A stretch of 64,000 nucleotides of DNA, from NCBI GenBank assembly GCA_001784175.1, contig MFPR01000028.1, positions 193,606 through 257,605 on the forward strand, in the 5' to 3' direction. Both the position numbers and the translations under genes were made by a program. Source of the DNA: Candidatus Lindowbacteria bacterium RIFCSPLOWO2_12_FULL_62_27. GTDB taxonomy: Bacteria; Lindowbacteria; 2-12-FULL-62-27. Positions 53,101-61,146 of the stretch are shown piece by piece; the stretch's first letter is position 1, and the number at the start of each line of letters is the position of its first letter. A model generated the notes under the pieces. It worked only from the letters and a program-made list of their open reading frames with translations. It had not been told where the DNA came from and did no database searches.

Positions 53101-54935
53101 ACATCGACGCGGCGGAGCAGAAGATCGATTTTCTGGAGAAGCGGAACGTCGAAGGCCCTTTTGTAGAGGAGTCGATGCGGATGCGGATCAAGATATGGCA
53201 GCGCCGCGGAGACGCCGACAAGGTCCTGACGCTCGCCAAGTCTCACCGCGGCGCGTACGGCGCGAACCCCGACATCGCCATCGCCGCCGCCGAAGCCGCC
53301 ATCAAGCTCGGCCGGCCGCAGGAGGCCATCGGCGTGCTGGAAGGATTCGACAGCACGAAGGTCGACACCGGCGCGCTCGCCTTCATGGACTTTTATCGCG
53401 CCGAGGCGCTTCAGAAACTCGGACAGACCGGCGCCACCGAACTCTATCGCCGGCTCGCCGAGTTCCCCGACACCGAAATCCGCATCTCGTCGCGGTTCCG
53501 ATACGGGCAGCAGCTTCTGGACGGCAAGGAATACGGCCAGGCCCGGGAGATGTTCGCGTCGATCCTGGCCAGCCCCTCCGCGCGGACCTTTCCGTTTCAT
53601 CAGGAGGCGGTCCTCAACGCCTTTACCGCCGCCAAGCTCGGCGGGTCGCCGGCCGAGGTCACGAGCCTGTACGAGAAATACCGGGGGCAGATCGTGGAGG
53701 AAAAGGACAAGATCACGGCCGCCGAACTCAACCTCTGGGCGCGGCTTGCACTCAAGGACCCTGAAAAAATCCAGAATGCGATCGACGACCTCCTCGCGCT
53801 CAGCCTCGAATCACGACGCCGCACCGAAGTGCGGCTCGTCTCCGCGCAATTCCACGAAACGACGAAGAATTTTTCGCAGGCCGACGCCATCTACACCGGC
53901 ATCCTGAACAATCCGGAGGCCGACGCCGATCTCAAGCAGGTCGCGGAGTCGCGCAAAGTTCAGCTTGCCATCTCGCGCGGGCCGGGCGGCGCGCCCATTC
54001 TGGAGGAGTATCTCGCGAAGGGCGCGCAGGGCGAGTGGGCCCAGCGCGCGGCCGAGGCGCTCCTGGCGTCGGCCGTCCAGGAAAAGCGGTCTGCCGACAT
54101 CATCCGGCTGGTCGATCACATGCACACCAAACTCGCCGCCACGCCCGCCGCGCGGTACGCGGCCGCCCTCGCGCGGCTGGCGCTGTCGGACACGATCGGC
54201 GCGATGGCCGAATTTCGCCGCGTGGCCGATCTGCCCTCGCCCGACACGTTTTACATCGCGTGGTCGGCCTACCGCATCGCCGTGGACGAGCTGGCGCTCC
54301 GGCGGATCGCGGAGTCGAAACCCTATCTGCGGCTGGCATGGATCAACCGCGCCAATCTCGATTCCGCCGCCGCCCTCAACACCTATCAGCAACTTGCCGA
54401 AATACTTTTTGAAAGCTCCGATTTCGAAGGCATGCAGGCGCTGGCTTCCGATCCGCCGCCCGCCGGGATGCCCTCCGAACCGCATCTTCTCAAGGGTTTG
54501 GGGGCGTGGTGGGTCAAGGACTACGCGACCGCGAGCCGGCACTTGAAGGAGGTTGCGAACCCGTCCGAGCAGATCCGCATGATCTATGCGCAGTCCCTCG
54601 CCCTCGCGGGAGACACCCCGTCGGCCATCGCGGTCTACGAGCGGCTCGGCGAAGGTCACGGCGATGTCCCGGGCCGGGCGCTTCTGTCGGTCGCGGGCCT
54701 CCTTGACGCGATGGGCAAAACAGAGGAAGGTTTGATTCAATGCTACAAGGTCCTTGCGGTCTACGAATCGGACACCCAGCTTGAGCTGGCCGCCGACGCG
54801 CTCCTGCAGATCGCGAGGCTTTACGCGAAGACCGGAAATCTGGAAAAATCACAGGGCACGGCCAAGGACCTGATCAACAAATATCCCAACAGCCGCGCCG
54901 CGCGGGAAGCGCCCGCGCTGGCCAGCGGCCAATAA
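50166..54935 (+). CDS. Giant exported TPR-repeat protein
   Basis: 1589 residues from GTG 50166, eight bases after clpC. The signal peptide ends near PVAGWGA-DIARD, so it is exported, probably periplasmic. Nearly the whole mature protein is tetratricopeptide repeats: for example YLYKQGDYELASKTFELIL, EAEALFRDVLSKPKVQ, LGFPEGALSGFERFLQQNPD and AKTGNLEKSQGTAKDLINKY. No enzyme, porin or peptidoglycan-binding domain is seen. It heads a gene run with ExbB, ExbD, TonB-like and BamA-like proteins, which suggests a periplasmic scaffold bridging inner and outer membrane, analogous to YbgF/CpoB in Tol systems but about six times longer. This role is inference. Confidence 0.85.
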   Translation: MKRLALLVCLAAVCWLWPVAGWGADIARDFNTGVYLYKQGDYELASKTFELILTKFPGDPRTDEVMYWYGESKYHLGKYADALGIYKKLAAEYPQSKFVSKAVFSAGYAAMKLGLYRDAAAFFQNVAADPAADKDIVVESRIVISECYLKMGDDQQAEKALRELLAIPKLPADRRQEAEFELGKLLIRLGRTAEGRATFARVAEKPGPHQAEALMALGDASYNERKYRESLGWYEKIFRKVRGVSAEFRSRAIYNGAWSYLALGEFDKARALFTEVMEDKSAMPAVRGDAALRLAQLYREKNNYTAADEMAVAAEKIADEHNQPRLKDDVLIFRAETAYFLKKFDQALAFLARTADKGFRVQRLMGQIFFETGRPADAVLYFERAALLAENRDALNLCLFDVGQSYFAAGNFDSSVTTLGRIKDANAELSWRLRPFLADAYQQAGRYKEAARQYERLAADFSDDTPAAQRYRYFGALSSFQAKLYTQSSRLLESFLSALPTWARAGDVAGDSVAAAALILDGDIKTARGDAEDAHAAYLRAIQAARTVAPDNVFLAYSHLIDFALKYAEDRLVEHADAFVESLGDTRTYAFVIDRLYDAGQYKNLLKYTEEIIRKFPTSAQVYGKAAYYQMMAHYKRGELAASETTHDALVKWVAANPNTEIAEEAHFWKARFAQARAGRAEAKKAYLAYIDFFPTGKYVSEAHFNIALMALEDNYAAEAEAEIMRLLAGKSQEDILASPLLANAQYNLASVRILQGRYPDAAQILEPLAAHKSFKSDPAYLYKLGYVKVSLGQLPEAEALFRDVLSKPKVQASTLDNTIYALFNLLYRAERYEQLESDFKRYADRIRDRVIQARARFLMGMTLFDAERFNEAIPYFRSVKPPADTEMVIEATMRLADCDYNLRRYKPALDRYAKISDDYPATRWGREALYASGLCKIKLGFPEGALSGFERFLQQNPDEPLARDVAMEAARLYLSRGDIDAAEQKIDFLEKRNVEGPFVEESMRMRIKIWQRRGDADKVLTLAKSHRGAYGANPDIAIAAAEAAIKLGRPQEAIGVLEGFDSTKVDTGALAFMDFYRAEALQKLGQTGATELYRRLAEFPDTEIRISSRFRYGQQLLDGKEYGQAREMFASILASPSARTFPFHQEAVLNAFTAAKLGGSPAEVTSLYEKYRGQIVEEKDKITAAELNLWARLALKDPEKIQNAIDDLLALSLESRRRTEVRLVSAQFHETTKNFSQADAIYTGILNNPEADADLKQVAESRKVQLAISRGPGGAPILEEYLAKGAQGEWAQRAAEALLASAVQEKRSADIIRLVDHMHTKLAATPAARYAAALARLALSDTIGAMAEFRRVADLPSPDTFYIAWSAYRIAVDELALRRIAESKPYLRLAWINRANLDSAAALNTYQQLAEILFESSDFEGMQALASDPPPAGMPSEPHLLKGLGAWWVKDYATASRHLKEVANPSEQIRMIYAQSLALAGDTPSAIAVYERLGEGHGDVPGRALLSVAGLLDAMGKTEEGLIQCYKVLAVYESDTQLELAADALLQIARLYAKTGNLEKSQGTAKDLINKYPNSRAAREAPALASGQ

Positions 54936-54952
54936 TACGTGAGGTGGACGAC

Positions 54953-55324
54953 ATGAAGAAACTTATGACAGTGTTTGCGGCGGCGCTCGGCGTTCTGGCG
55001 CTTGTGAATGTGTGCCTGGCCTTGCCGGCCGGCGCGGCCGAGCGCAAGGAGGAGGCGACCGTGGTCGGCAAGGACCGCTCGGCCCAGGCCGGCGAGGTGC
55101 CGTCCGACACGCGCGCCGTGGCGACGGAGTCGAAAATGAAGAAGGAGGAGGCGCCGGCCGGACTCAAAACCGACGCGCCCGGCGTTCGCACCGCCGAGAA
55201 GATGGAAAAACCGAAATTGCCGGAGCCGGACCGCAAGAAACCGGAGCACCGGCGGGGATTCGGCGACACGCCGATCTGGATATGGATCCTGGTTGCGGGG
55301 ATCCTGGTGGCGGTGGCCGGATAA
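54953..55324 (+). CDS. Small secreted or bitopic membrane protein
   Basis: 123 residues from ATG 54953 with GTGAGGTGG upstream. An N-terminal signal-like hydrophobic stretch ends near LPAGAAE. A charged Lys/Glu/Pro-rich middle follows, and a C-terminal transmembrane segment IWIWILVAGILVAVAG ends two residues from the stop. A protein with a signal sequence and a tail anchor between the TPR and exbB genes could be a small subunit of the same machine. No family recognised. Confidence 0.65.
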   Translation: MKKLMTVFAAALGVLALVNVCLALPAGAAERKEEATVVGKDRSAQAGEVPSDTRAVATESKMKKEEAPAGLKTDAPGVRTAEKMEKPKLPEPDRKKPEHRRGFGDTPIWIWILVAGILVAVAG

Positions 55325-55364
55325 GGACGATTGACCCTATCTTTGAACAAAGGAGCCTGACGAT

Positions 55365-55934
55365 ATGACCGCGATTGCGGAATTGACGGAAAAAGGCGGG
55401 TTCATGATGTGGCCGTTGTATGCGACCGCCATCGCCTGCCTGTTTTTCATGTTCGAGCGCGTCCAGGCGCTCTGGAAGTTTCGAAAACGCGAGATCGCGT
55501 TTTTGCAGGACGTCGACGCCGAAGGCCTGAGGGTGGCGGCGGGCCGCGCCGACCAGTTCGGTCCCGCGCGCGTGATCGCGGCCGGCCGCGGGGTCGACGC
55601 GACGCTGGCGCAGTTGACCGAGGTTCTGGAACGTGACCTCGGCCGGTTTTTGCACGCCTTTGCGGCCATTTACAAGGGCGCTCCGCTCATGGGACTTCTT
55701 GGCGCGACCCTCGGGATCATCAAGGTATTCCGGAAACTGTCAGTGCAGGGACTGGAGCAGATGGAGTATTTCGCCGGCGGCATCTCGGAGGTTCTCGTGG
55801 CCACCGCCACCGGCCTGGCCATCGCCATCCCCGCGCTCTTTTTCGCCTTCTACCTCAACGGCCACCTCGCGCGAAAAATCAGCCAGTACGAAACGCTCTA
55901 CCTCGGCGAATTGGAAAAGGAGCGGACTCGCTGA
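55365..55934 (+). CDS. exbB: MotA/TolQ/ExbB proton-channel family protein
   Basis: Inner-membrane channel subunit that couples proton flow to envelope work. 189 residues with three TM helices: MMWPLYATAIACLFFMFERV near 15-35, a second at KGAPLMGLLGATLGIIKVF (about 106-125), and a third in VATATGLAIAIPALFFAFYL (about 145-165). The conserved GLLGATLGI and EVLVATATGLAIAIPA motifs identify the family. TolQ and ExbB cannot be separated by eye. ExbD/TolR follows with a one-base TGATG overlap. Confidence 0.9.
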   Translation: MTAIAELTEKGGFMMWPLYATAIACLFFMFERVQALWKFRKREIAFLQDVDAEGLRVAAGRADQFGPARVIAAGRGVDATLAQLTEVLERDLGRFLHAFAAIYKGAPLMGLLGATLGIIKVFRKLSVQGLEQMEYFAGGISEVLVATATGLAIAIPALFFAFYLNGHLARKISQYETLYLGELEKERTR

Positions 55935-56404
55935 TGGTCCTGCCATCGCGCGCGCCCGGCCGCCGGGAGGGGGAAGCGGAGGAGGGGAGGCTGCGCCGTC
56001 GGAAGAGCCGGATGTTTCAGACCGATCTCGACTTTGAGATCGTCCCCTTCATCGACACCATCATTCTCCTCCTCATGTTCGTCGTCGTCACCACCTCCTT
56101 CCGCGGGCAGCCCGGCATCAAGGTCGACCTGCCCGCTTCGGCCGCCACCCCGGCCGAAATCCCCAAATTCACGGAGGTCGCCATCACACAGGAGGGGAAG
56201 CTATATATCGGAAAGCAGGAGATTCCCACCCTCGCCGAGATCGGCCCCGCCCTTCAGGCCCAGGCCGCCGCGTCGCCCTCCAAAATCCTGCTCGTGCGGG
56301 CCGACCGCAACACCCGGCACGGGCTGGTGGTCGCCGTCATCGACGCCGCCAAACGCGCGGGCTTCATCGAAGCGACCATCGCCACCATCAGCGCGCAGGA
56401 ATAA
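55934..56404 (+). CDS. exbD: ExbD/TolR-family protein
   Basis: 156 residues. A charged cytoplasmic N-terminus precedes the single TM helix, whose conserved Asp lies in DFEIVPFIDTIILLLMFVVV (near residue 40), the proton-relay residue. The periplasmic domain shows KVDLPASAA and EVAITQEGKLYIGKQEI. The ATG at 55934 overlaps the exbB stop. The first 30 residues are unusually Arg/Glu-rich (RAPGRREGEAEEGRLRRRK), so a later start closer to MFQTDLDFEIV is possible. Confidence 0.9.
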   Translation: MVLPSRAPGRREGEAEEGRLRRRKSRMFQTDLDFEIVPFIDTIILLLMFVVVTTSFRGQPGIKVDLPASAATPAEIPKFTEVAITQEGKLYIGKQEIPTLAEIGPALQAQAAASPSKILLVRADRNTRHGLVVAVIDAAKRAGFIEATIATISAQE

Positions 56405-56407
56405 CCC

Positions 56408-57325
56408 GTGCCCAGCGCCGTCTGGACCGACCTCTGGCAGCGGATCGTCGAGCGCGCGCGGCTGTATCTGTCGGTGGAGCAAAACCGCCGGGACGCCCAG
56501 AGCATGGCGGCGTCCCTCGTTTCGTTTTTCATTTTCCTCTGGATTGCCGCCGGCGGCTTCATGCCGTCCTATCTGTTCATCGACCGGCCCGGCCGCGCCA
56601 TCACAGTGAAGTTCGAGGCGGCGCGGGAAACGGCCTTCGCGGAGATCGCCCAGACGCGGCTCCAGACGGCGGCAGGCCGGCCGCGGCCAAGCACGGTTCA
56701 GCCGCCCAAGTCCAATCGGCCTTTCCCGTCAACGCTTAGGTCGATGGCCGCCGGCCGGCCGGATTATTTCGGCCGGCTGCCGCTCCAGCCGCCTTCCGAC
56801 AAGAACCGGCCGGTCATGCCGGACGCGCCGGTCCAGTGGCAGGAGCATCGCACGACCTCCGAGCCGGCCACGAACCGGCCGGTGTACGGATCCGGGCCTG
56901 TCGATTTGCCGTCTCCCAGGATCGGCACGCCGACCGGCCAGGGTCCGCCGACCTCCGAAGTGACGTTTGATGTCCCCGTGTCCGGCGGCGCCAAAGGCGG
57001 CGCCGATTTCATCTCGCTCTCCGGTTCCTCCCGCCCGTCGTCCATCGGGCAGCCCGGCGGCAAGGAACTGTCGACCCGCCGGCCGATCAAGCACAAGCCG
57101 CTGCCGACCATCCCGGAATGGTTTGAGCGCAAGGGCTTGGATAGCATCGTGACGTTCCGCGTGGTGGTCGCGGCGTCGGGCCGGGTCGAATCAGCCGATG
57201 TGGAGCAGACGAGCGGGTTCAAGGACATTGACGCGGAGGCCCGGGCGCACGTCCTGCAATGGGTCTTCGAGCCCACCGGATTCCGCGAAACGATCATCGT
57301 TAAACTCAATTACAGGCTCCGATAA
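56408..57325 (+). CDS. tonB: TonB-like energy transducer
   Basis: 305 residues from GTG 56408, three bases after exbD. The cytoplasmic start carries a TM helix near 40-60 (SLVSFFIFLWIAAGGFMPSY). A long Pro/Arg/Gly-rich periplasmic stretch follows, then the C-terminal TonB fold (IVTFRVVVAASGRVESADVE, LQWVFEPTGFRETIIVKLNY). The TM segment lies further from the N-terminus than in E. coli TonB. A TolA-like role is possible given the neighbours. No TonB-dependent receptor gene is in the window. Confidence 0.85.
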   Translation: MPSAVWTDLWQRIVERARLYLSVEQNRRDAQSMAASLVSFFIFLWIAAGGFMPSYLFIDRPGRAITVKFEAARETAFAEIAQTRLQTAAGRPRPSTVQPPKSNRPFPSTLRSMAAGRPDYFGRLPLQPPSDKNRPVMPDAPVQWQEHRTTSEPATNRPVYGSGPVDLPSPRIGTPTGQGPPTSEVTFDVPVSGGAKGGADFISLSGSSRPSSIGQPGGKELSTRRPIKHKPLPTIPEWFERKGLDSIVTFRVVVAASGRVESADVEQTSGFKDIDAEARAHVLQWVFEPTGFRETIIVKLNYRLR

Positions 57326-57342
57326 TCGCGAGGCAATCCGCA

Positions 57343-59712
57343 ATGAAACTCCTCCCCTTGGGTGGGGGACGAGCGTTGCTCGGATGCGTTTTGTCCATTC
57401 TGACCTTCCTGTCACCCGCCGCCGCCGTCGAAGTGTACCGCGTCGACGTGATCGATTTTCAGGGCAACCGCGTGCACACCGCCAATGAGCTTCGCCTGTC
57501 GGTCCAGCTCTCCGAGGGCGTCACGCTCTCGAAGGAAACGCTGAAGACCGCGGCCGGCGACGACGTCCACCGGCTCTACGCCACCGGATTCTTCTCCGAC
57601 ATCCGCGCCGACATCCAGTTCCGCGAGGACCGCACGGCCTTCGTGACCTTCCTCGTGGTCGAACAGCCCCAGATATCCGACGTCGTCTTCTCGGGACTCA
57701 AAAAACTGGATGAAAAATCCCTCCGCGACGTCCTCCCGACCAGTTTTTCAGCCGGAAATTTTCTGAACGAGTATCTGCTCAAGCGCGCCGAAAGCGCGAT
57801 CCTGAACCGCTACTACGAGGACGGCTACTATTTCGCCAAAGTCACGGTCGTGAAGGAGCCCGTGGAGGCCGACCGCGTGCGCGTGCGGTTTGATGTGGAG
57901 GAGGGCGACAAGCTCAAGGTCGGCCGGTTCGAGGTCGAGTTCGACCGCCGGATGCCGCCGTTTGAGGGGTGGCGGCGAAAGATGCAGATCAAGTGGCATT
58001 TCTCGACCGGCAAGGGTGCGATATACTCCAGGGAACTCCTGAACAACGACGTGAAACGCTTTGTCGACGTCCTCAAGGAAAAGGGGTACCTCCTGGCCGC
58101 GATCGAACCCCGGACGGAAATCGACTCCAAGCGGCGCCGCATGAACGTGCGGCTCATCGTCCATGTCGGCCCCCGCATGCGCGTCGGGCACATCTCGTTC
58201 GAAGGCAACAAGGTCCTGCCCGAATCGGACCTGCGGCCGAAACTGGCGTTCGCCTCCGGCGAGTTTTTCACCCTCAAGAAATTCTCGCAGTCGATGGAGA
58301 GCATCCGCAAAGCCTACGAGAAAATCGGATATCTCGAAGCCGAGGTCCTCAACCGGCCCACCATCCTCGAGGAGGCAGGGCGCGTCGATTTCACCATCGA
58401 CATCCGCGAGGGCCAGCTCATCTATGTCGAGCAGATCCTCGTGGAGGGCCTGACAAAAACCCGGTCCAAAATCGCACGGCGGGAAATCGTGCAGAAAGAA
58501 GGCGAACGGTACGACGGCGAGCTGGTGGACCTGTCCAAGCGAAACCTGAACAACACGGGATATTTTGAAAACGTCATCGTGTTGACGGAAAAAGGATCCA
58601 AGCCCAACGCCCGCGTCCTCATCTTCCGGCTCGCCGAGGGACGCACCGGCACGCTGCAGATCGGCATGGGATTTTCGTCCCTCAGCGGGTTTGTCGGATT
58701 TTCCTCCATCTCCAAACGCAATTTCGACCTGTTCGACCATCCGTTCAAGAAGGACAACAAGAGCCCCTATTTCACCGGCGCCGGCCAGAACATCTCCACG
58801 TCGGTCGAGGTCGGCAGCAAGCGCACGAATTTCGACGTCTCATGGACCAACCCGTGGATCAACGACCGCTTGAAATCCGAACGGCCCAGCCCCCGCTTCC
58901 CGACTTCCCTCACCACGCGTGTCTTTCGGTCGGGACAGGATTACGACCAGTACCACGAAAACCGAAACGGCGTGAACTTCCAGCTCGGCCGGCGATTCGG
59001 CAATTTCCTCTCGGGCTTCATGGGCTACCGCTGGGAGGGCGTGCGGCTTTCGGACATTCAAACCGGCGCGCCCGCGTCGATCCTCCTCCTCGGCAACCGG
59101 GACGATGCGGTCTCGGCCTTTTCCTTCGGCAGCACCTACGACCACACCGACAATGTCTTTTGGCCGACGCGGGGCGTGCGGATCGCGTTCGAAGACGAAA
59201 TTGCCGGCATCGGCGGGAACGTCGAGTTCAACCGCCCCTCCCTGGACCTGCGCGCGTTCCGGTCGGGCGGCTGGAAAAACGTGGTCGCCTTCCGGATGAA
59301 TTTCGTCACCGTCTCCAATCCATTCAGCAGCGACGTCCCGCCCGACTATGAGCAATTCTATCTCGGCGGGCCCAACAGCGTCCGGGGATACGACGACCGC
59401 GAGATCAACGTCCGCAGCGTCGCCGGCCAGAAGGAGGGCGGCCGCACCGCCACCTACTACAACCTCGAGTACCGCATCCCCGTCCTCGAAAATACCTTCA
59501 GCATCCTCCTCTTCCACGACGCCGGCATGGTCAGCGAAAGCCCCTACGCGCTGAACGGCGACGTCAAAACGAGCGCCGGCCTGGGCCTCCGCGTCCAGAG
59601 CCCCATGGGACCCATCCGCCTCGATTTCGGCTACCGCTTCAGCGACACGTACCGGGGCGCCAACGACAAGGGCCAGTTCGAACCGCACTTCTCGTTCGGA
59701 CAGCAGTTTTGA
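57343..59712 (+). CDS. bamA: BamA/Omp85-family outer-membrane assembly protein
   Basis: 789 residues with a signal peptide ending near LSPAAA. About five POTRA domains occupy 25-430 (VDVIDFQGNRVHTANELR, ISDVVFSGLKKLDEKSL, RVGHISFEGNKVLPESDL, IYVEQILVEGLTKTRSKIAR). The 16-stranded barrel follows, with the family motif near NSVRGYDDREINVRS and a terminal aromatic strand FEPHFSFGQQF. It could be BamA itself or a specialised paralog; the latter is conceivable because it closes the TPR-ExbBD-TonB gene run. The usual neighbours skp and lpxD are not present. Confidence 0.9.
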   Translation: MKLLPLGGGRALLGCVLSILTFLSPAAAVEVYRVDVIDFQGNRVHTANELRLSVQLSEGVTLSKETLKTAAGDDVHRLYATGFFSDIRADIQFREDRTAFVTFLVVEQPQISDVVFSGLKKLDEKSLRDVLPTSFSAGNFLNEYLLKRAESAILNRYYEDGYYFAKVTVVKEPVEADRVRVRFDVEEGDKLKVGRFEVEFDRRMPPFEGWRRKMQIKWHFSTGKGAIYSRELLNNDVKRFVDVLKEKGYLLAAIEPRTEIDSKRRRMNVRLIVHVGPRMRVGHISFEGNKVLPESDLRPKLAFASGEFFTLKKFSQSMESIRKAYEKIGYLEAEVLNRPTILEEAGRVDFTIDIREGQLIYVEQILVEGLTKTRSKIARREIVQKEGERYDGELVDLSKRNLNNTGYFENVIVLTEKGSKPNARVLIFRLAEGRTGTLQIGMGFSSLSGFVGFSSISKRNFDLFDHPFKKDNKSPYFTGAGQNISTSVEVGSKRTNFDVSWTNPWINDRLKSERPSPRFPTSLTTRVFRSGQDYDQYHENRNGVNFQLGRRFGNFLSGFMGYRWEGVRLSDIQTGAPASILLLGNRDDAVSAFSFGSTYDHTDNVFWPTRGVRIAFEDEIAGIGGNVEFNRPSLDLRAFRSGGWKNVVAFRMNFVTVSNPFSSDVPPDYEQFYLGGPNSVRGYDDREINVRSVAGQKEGGRTATYYNLEYRIPVLENTFSILLFHDAGMVSESPYALNGDVKTSAGLGLRVQSPMGPIRLDFGYRFSDTYRGANDKGQFEPHFSFGQQF

Positions 59713-59731
59713 AGAAGAGAATATGAGAAGG

Positions 59732-60338
59732 GTTCGAGGGTTCGAGGGTAAAATCGGCGTGACAGTTCAAGTAACCCTTTCCTCTCGCGAAGGCGCAAAG
59801 GTCGCGAAGAATGGATGAGAACGAGATAGGGAGAATAGTCGTAGATGCGGCCATCTGCGTCCATCGTGAACTGGGCCCGGGTCTTCTTGAAACCGTGTAT
59901 GAGGTTGTATTGGGAAGAGAACTCGAAGATCGCGGGTTGAAAGTCGAGAGACAAGTTGCTGTTACCATTGAGTGCCGAGGAATCCGGTTTGACGAGGGAT
60001 TCCGAGCCGACATCATCGTTCAGCGCAAAGTCATCTTGGAGCTGAAGTCAGTGGTTAAGGTGACAGATGTTCACAAGAAACAACTGTTGACGTACCTGAA
60101 ATTGTCCGGGCTACGCCTCGGATTTCTTCTCAACTTCGGTGAGGCTTTGATGAAAGACGGTATCACCCGTACCGTGAATAGACTGCCGGAAGGCTGATGA
60201 TCCGCTTGGCGTGCTTTGCGTCTTGGCGAGAGAATAGGCTGAATAGTTAGTGCGCCGTGAGAATGTTGAAGGAGTTGATTCGCTCTCTTGAAGCTTGACA
60301 GGTTTTACCCTCGAACCCTTGAACCCTCGAACCCTCCT
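59732..60338. mobile_element. Nested inverted-repeat element carrying a GxxExxY gene
   Basis: Two nested inverted pairs flank the gene at 59811. The inner pair is CTCTCGCGAAGGCGCAAAGG...(59782-59809) against its imperfect complement ending CTTGGCGAGAG (60205-60232), 28 bases each. The outer pair is GGGTTCGAGGGTTCGAGGGT at 59735 and its complement ACCCTCGAACCCTTGAACCC followed by TCGAACCC (about 60308-60335), with the adjacent GACAG-TTCAAG and CTTGAA-type sequences also mirrored. No transposase is present. A mobile or mobilised cassette is inferred. Confidence 0.5.
59811..60197 (+). CDS. GxxExxY protein (PD-(D/E)XK-like)
   Basis: 128 residues. It carries the family signature GPGLLETVYE that names these proteins, and a nuclease-like core: FRADIIVQRKVILELKSV supplies an acidic pair and a Lys typical of the PD-(D/E)XK fold. 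LLTYLKLSGLRLGFLLNFG is conserved near the end. Members are scattered erratically among genomes, often inside rRNA intervening sequences, and their function is unknown. Here it lies in the nested inverted-repeat cassette at 59732-60338. The ATG lacks a clear ribosome binding site and follows the inner repeat directly. Confidence 0.88.
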   Translation: MDENEIGRIVVDAAICVHRELGPGLLETVYEVVLGRELEDRGLKVERQVAVTIECRGIRFDEGFRADIIVQRKVILELKSVVKVTDVHKKQLLTYLKLSGLRLGFLLNFGEALMKDGITRTVNRLPEG

Positions 60339-61046
60339 AAACTCGCCTATGTGTTGTGCGCCGGGATCGGCAAGCGGCTCCGGCCGCTGACGATCCGGTA
60401 TCCCAAGGCGCTCCTGCCGGTGGGGGGGCGGCCGATGGTGTTTCACGTGCTGGACGCGCTCTGTGCGGTGGGCGTCCGGCGGTTTCTGGTCAACCTCCAT
60501 GCGCATCCGGCCGTCCTGCGGAGGGAACTTCGGGCGTACGGCCGCAGGCACAGGGTCCGGTTCATGTTTCTATATGAAAAGAAACTTCTGGACACGGGTG
60601 GGGCGCTCCGAAACGCGGCCGAACACCTGATCGAGCCGTTCTGGCTCGTCAACTGCGATTTTTTTCCGGCCGGATTCTCGTTCGCGGCGATGGCGCGGGC
60701 GCATGCCGCAAAGAAGGCGATCGTTACGCTGGCCATCCGGCCCATGTCCCGGGGCGAGCCTTTCACTCCGGTCGGCCTCGACCGGCGCGGCCGGATCATC
60801 CGGGTGTCGGGCGTCTTCGGCGCCGGCGGAAGGGACCACGTTTTCCTGGGCGTCCACCGGATCGACCCGGCGGCGCTCGCGCATCTGTCCTTCAAGAAGA
60901 TTTTCCCGATTTTCAGCGGTCTCTACCGAAATCTTTTCCAAACCGGTCGCTCCATCCACGCCTTCGTCTGCCGTCCGGCGTTTACATTCGATCTGGGAAC
61001 GCTCGAAGGCTATTACTCGGCGAATTTCGAATTCATCCCCCCTTGA
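60288..61046 (+). CDS. Sugar-phosphate nucleotidyltransferase
   Basis: Forms an NDP-sugar from NTP and a sugar 1-phosphate, for cell-surface glycan or cofactor synthesis. The fold signature is LCAGIGKRLRPLTIRYPKAL, then LLPVGGRP, LDTGGALRNA and the metal-site LVNCDFF. GlmU-type or mannose-1-phosphate guanylyltransferase relatives are closest in style; no left-handed helix domain follows. The frame runs back through the outer inverted repeat to TTG 60288, so the first 20 residues (KLDRFYPRTLEPSNPP) come from repeat DNA. GTG 60351 would give a start within the first strand. The true start is uncertain. Confidence 0.8.
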   Translation: MKLDRFYPRTLEPSNPPKLAYVLCAGIGKRLRPLTIRYPKALLPVGGRPMVFHVLDALCAVGVRRFLVNLHAHPAVLRRELRAYGRRHRVRFMFLYEKKLLDTGGALRNAAEHLIEPFWLVNCDFFPAGFSFAAMARAHAAKKAIVTLAIRPMSRGEPFTPVGLDRRGRIIRVSGVFGAGGRDHVFLGVHRIDPAALAHLSFKKIFPIFSGLYRNLFQTGRSIHAFVCRPAFTFDLGTLEGYYSANFEFIPP

Positions 61047-61072
61047 AAAGGGGGGAACGAGGGGGGTTTCCG
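61038..61072. repeat. Short C/G palindrome after the nucleotidyltransferase
   Basis: CCCCCCTTGAAAAGGGGGG followed by AACGAGGGGGG overlaps the last codons of the nucleotidyltransferase gene and may act as its terminator. It is a reduced member of the dispersed repeat group. Confidence 0.5.
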
Positions 61073-61146
61073 TCTTTCACCGATCTCTGACCGAATTTCA
61101 TTCAGCCGTCTTGAACCCTCGCGCGTGCTGTGGCACGCTCGCGGCC

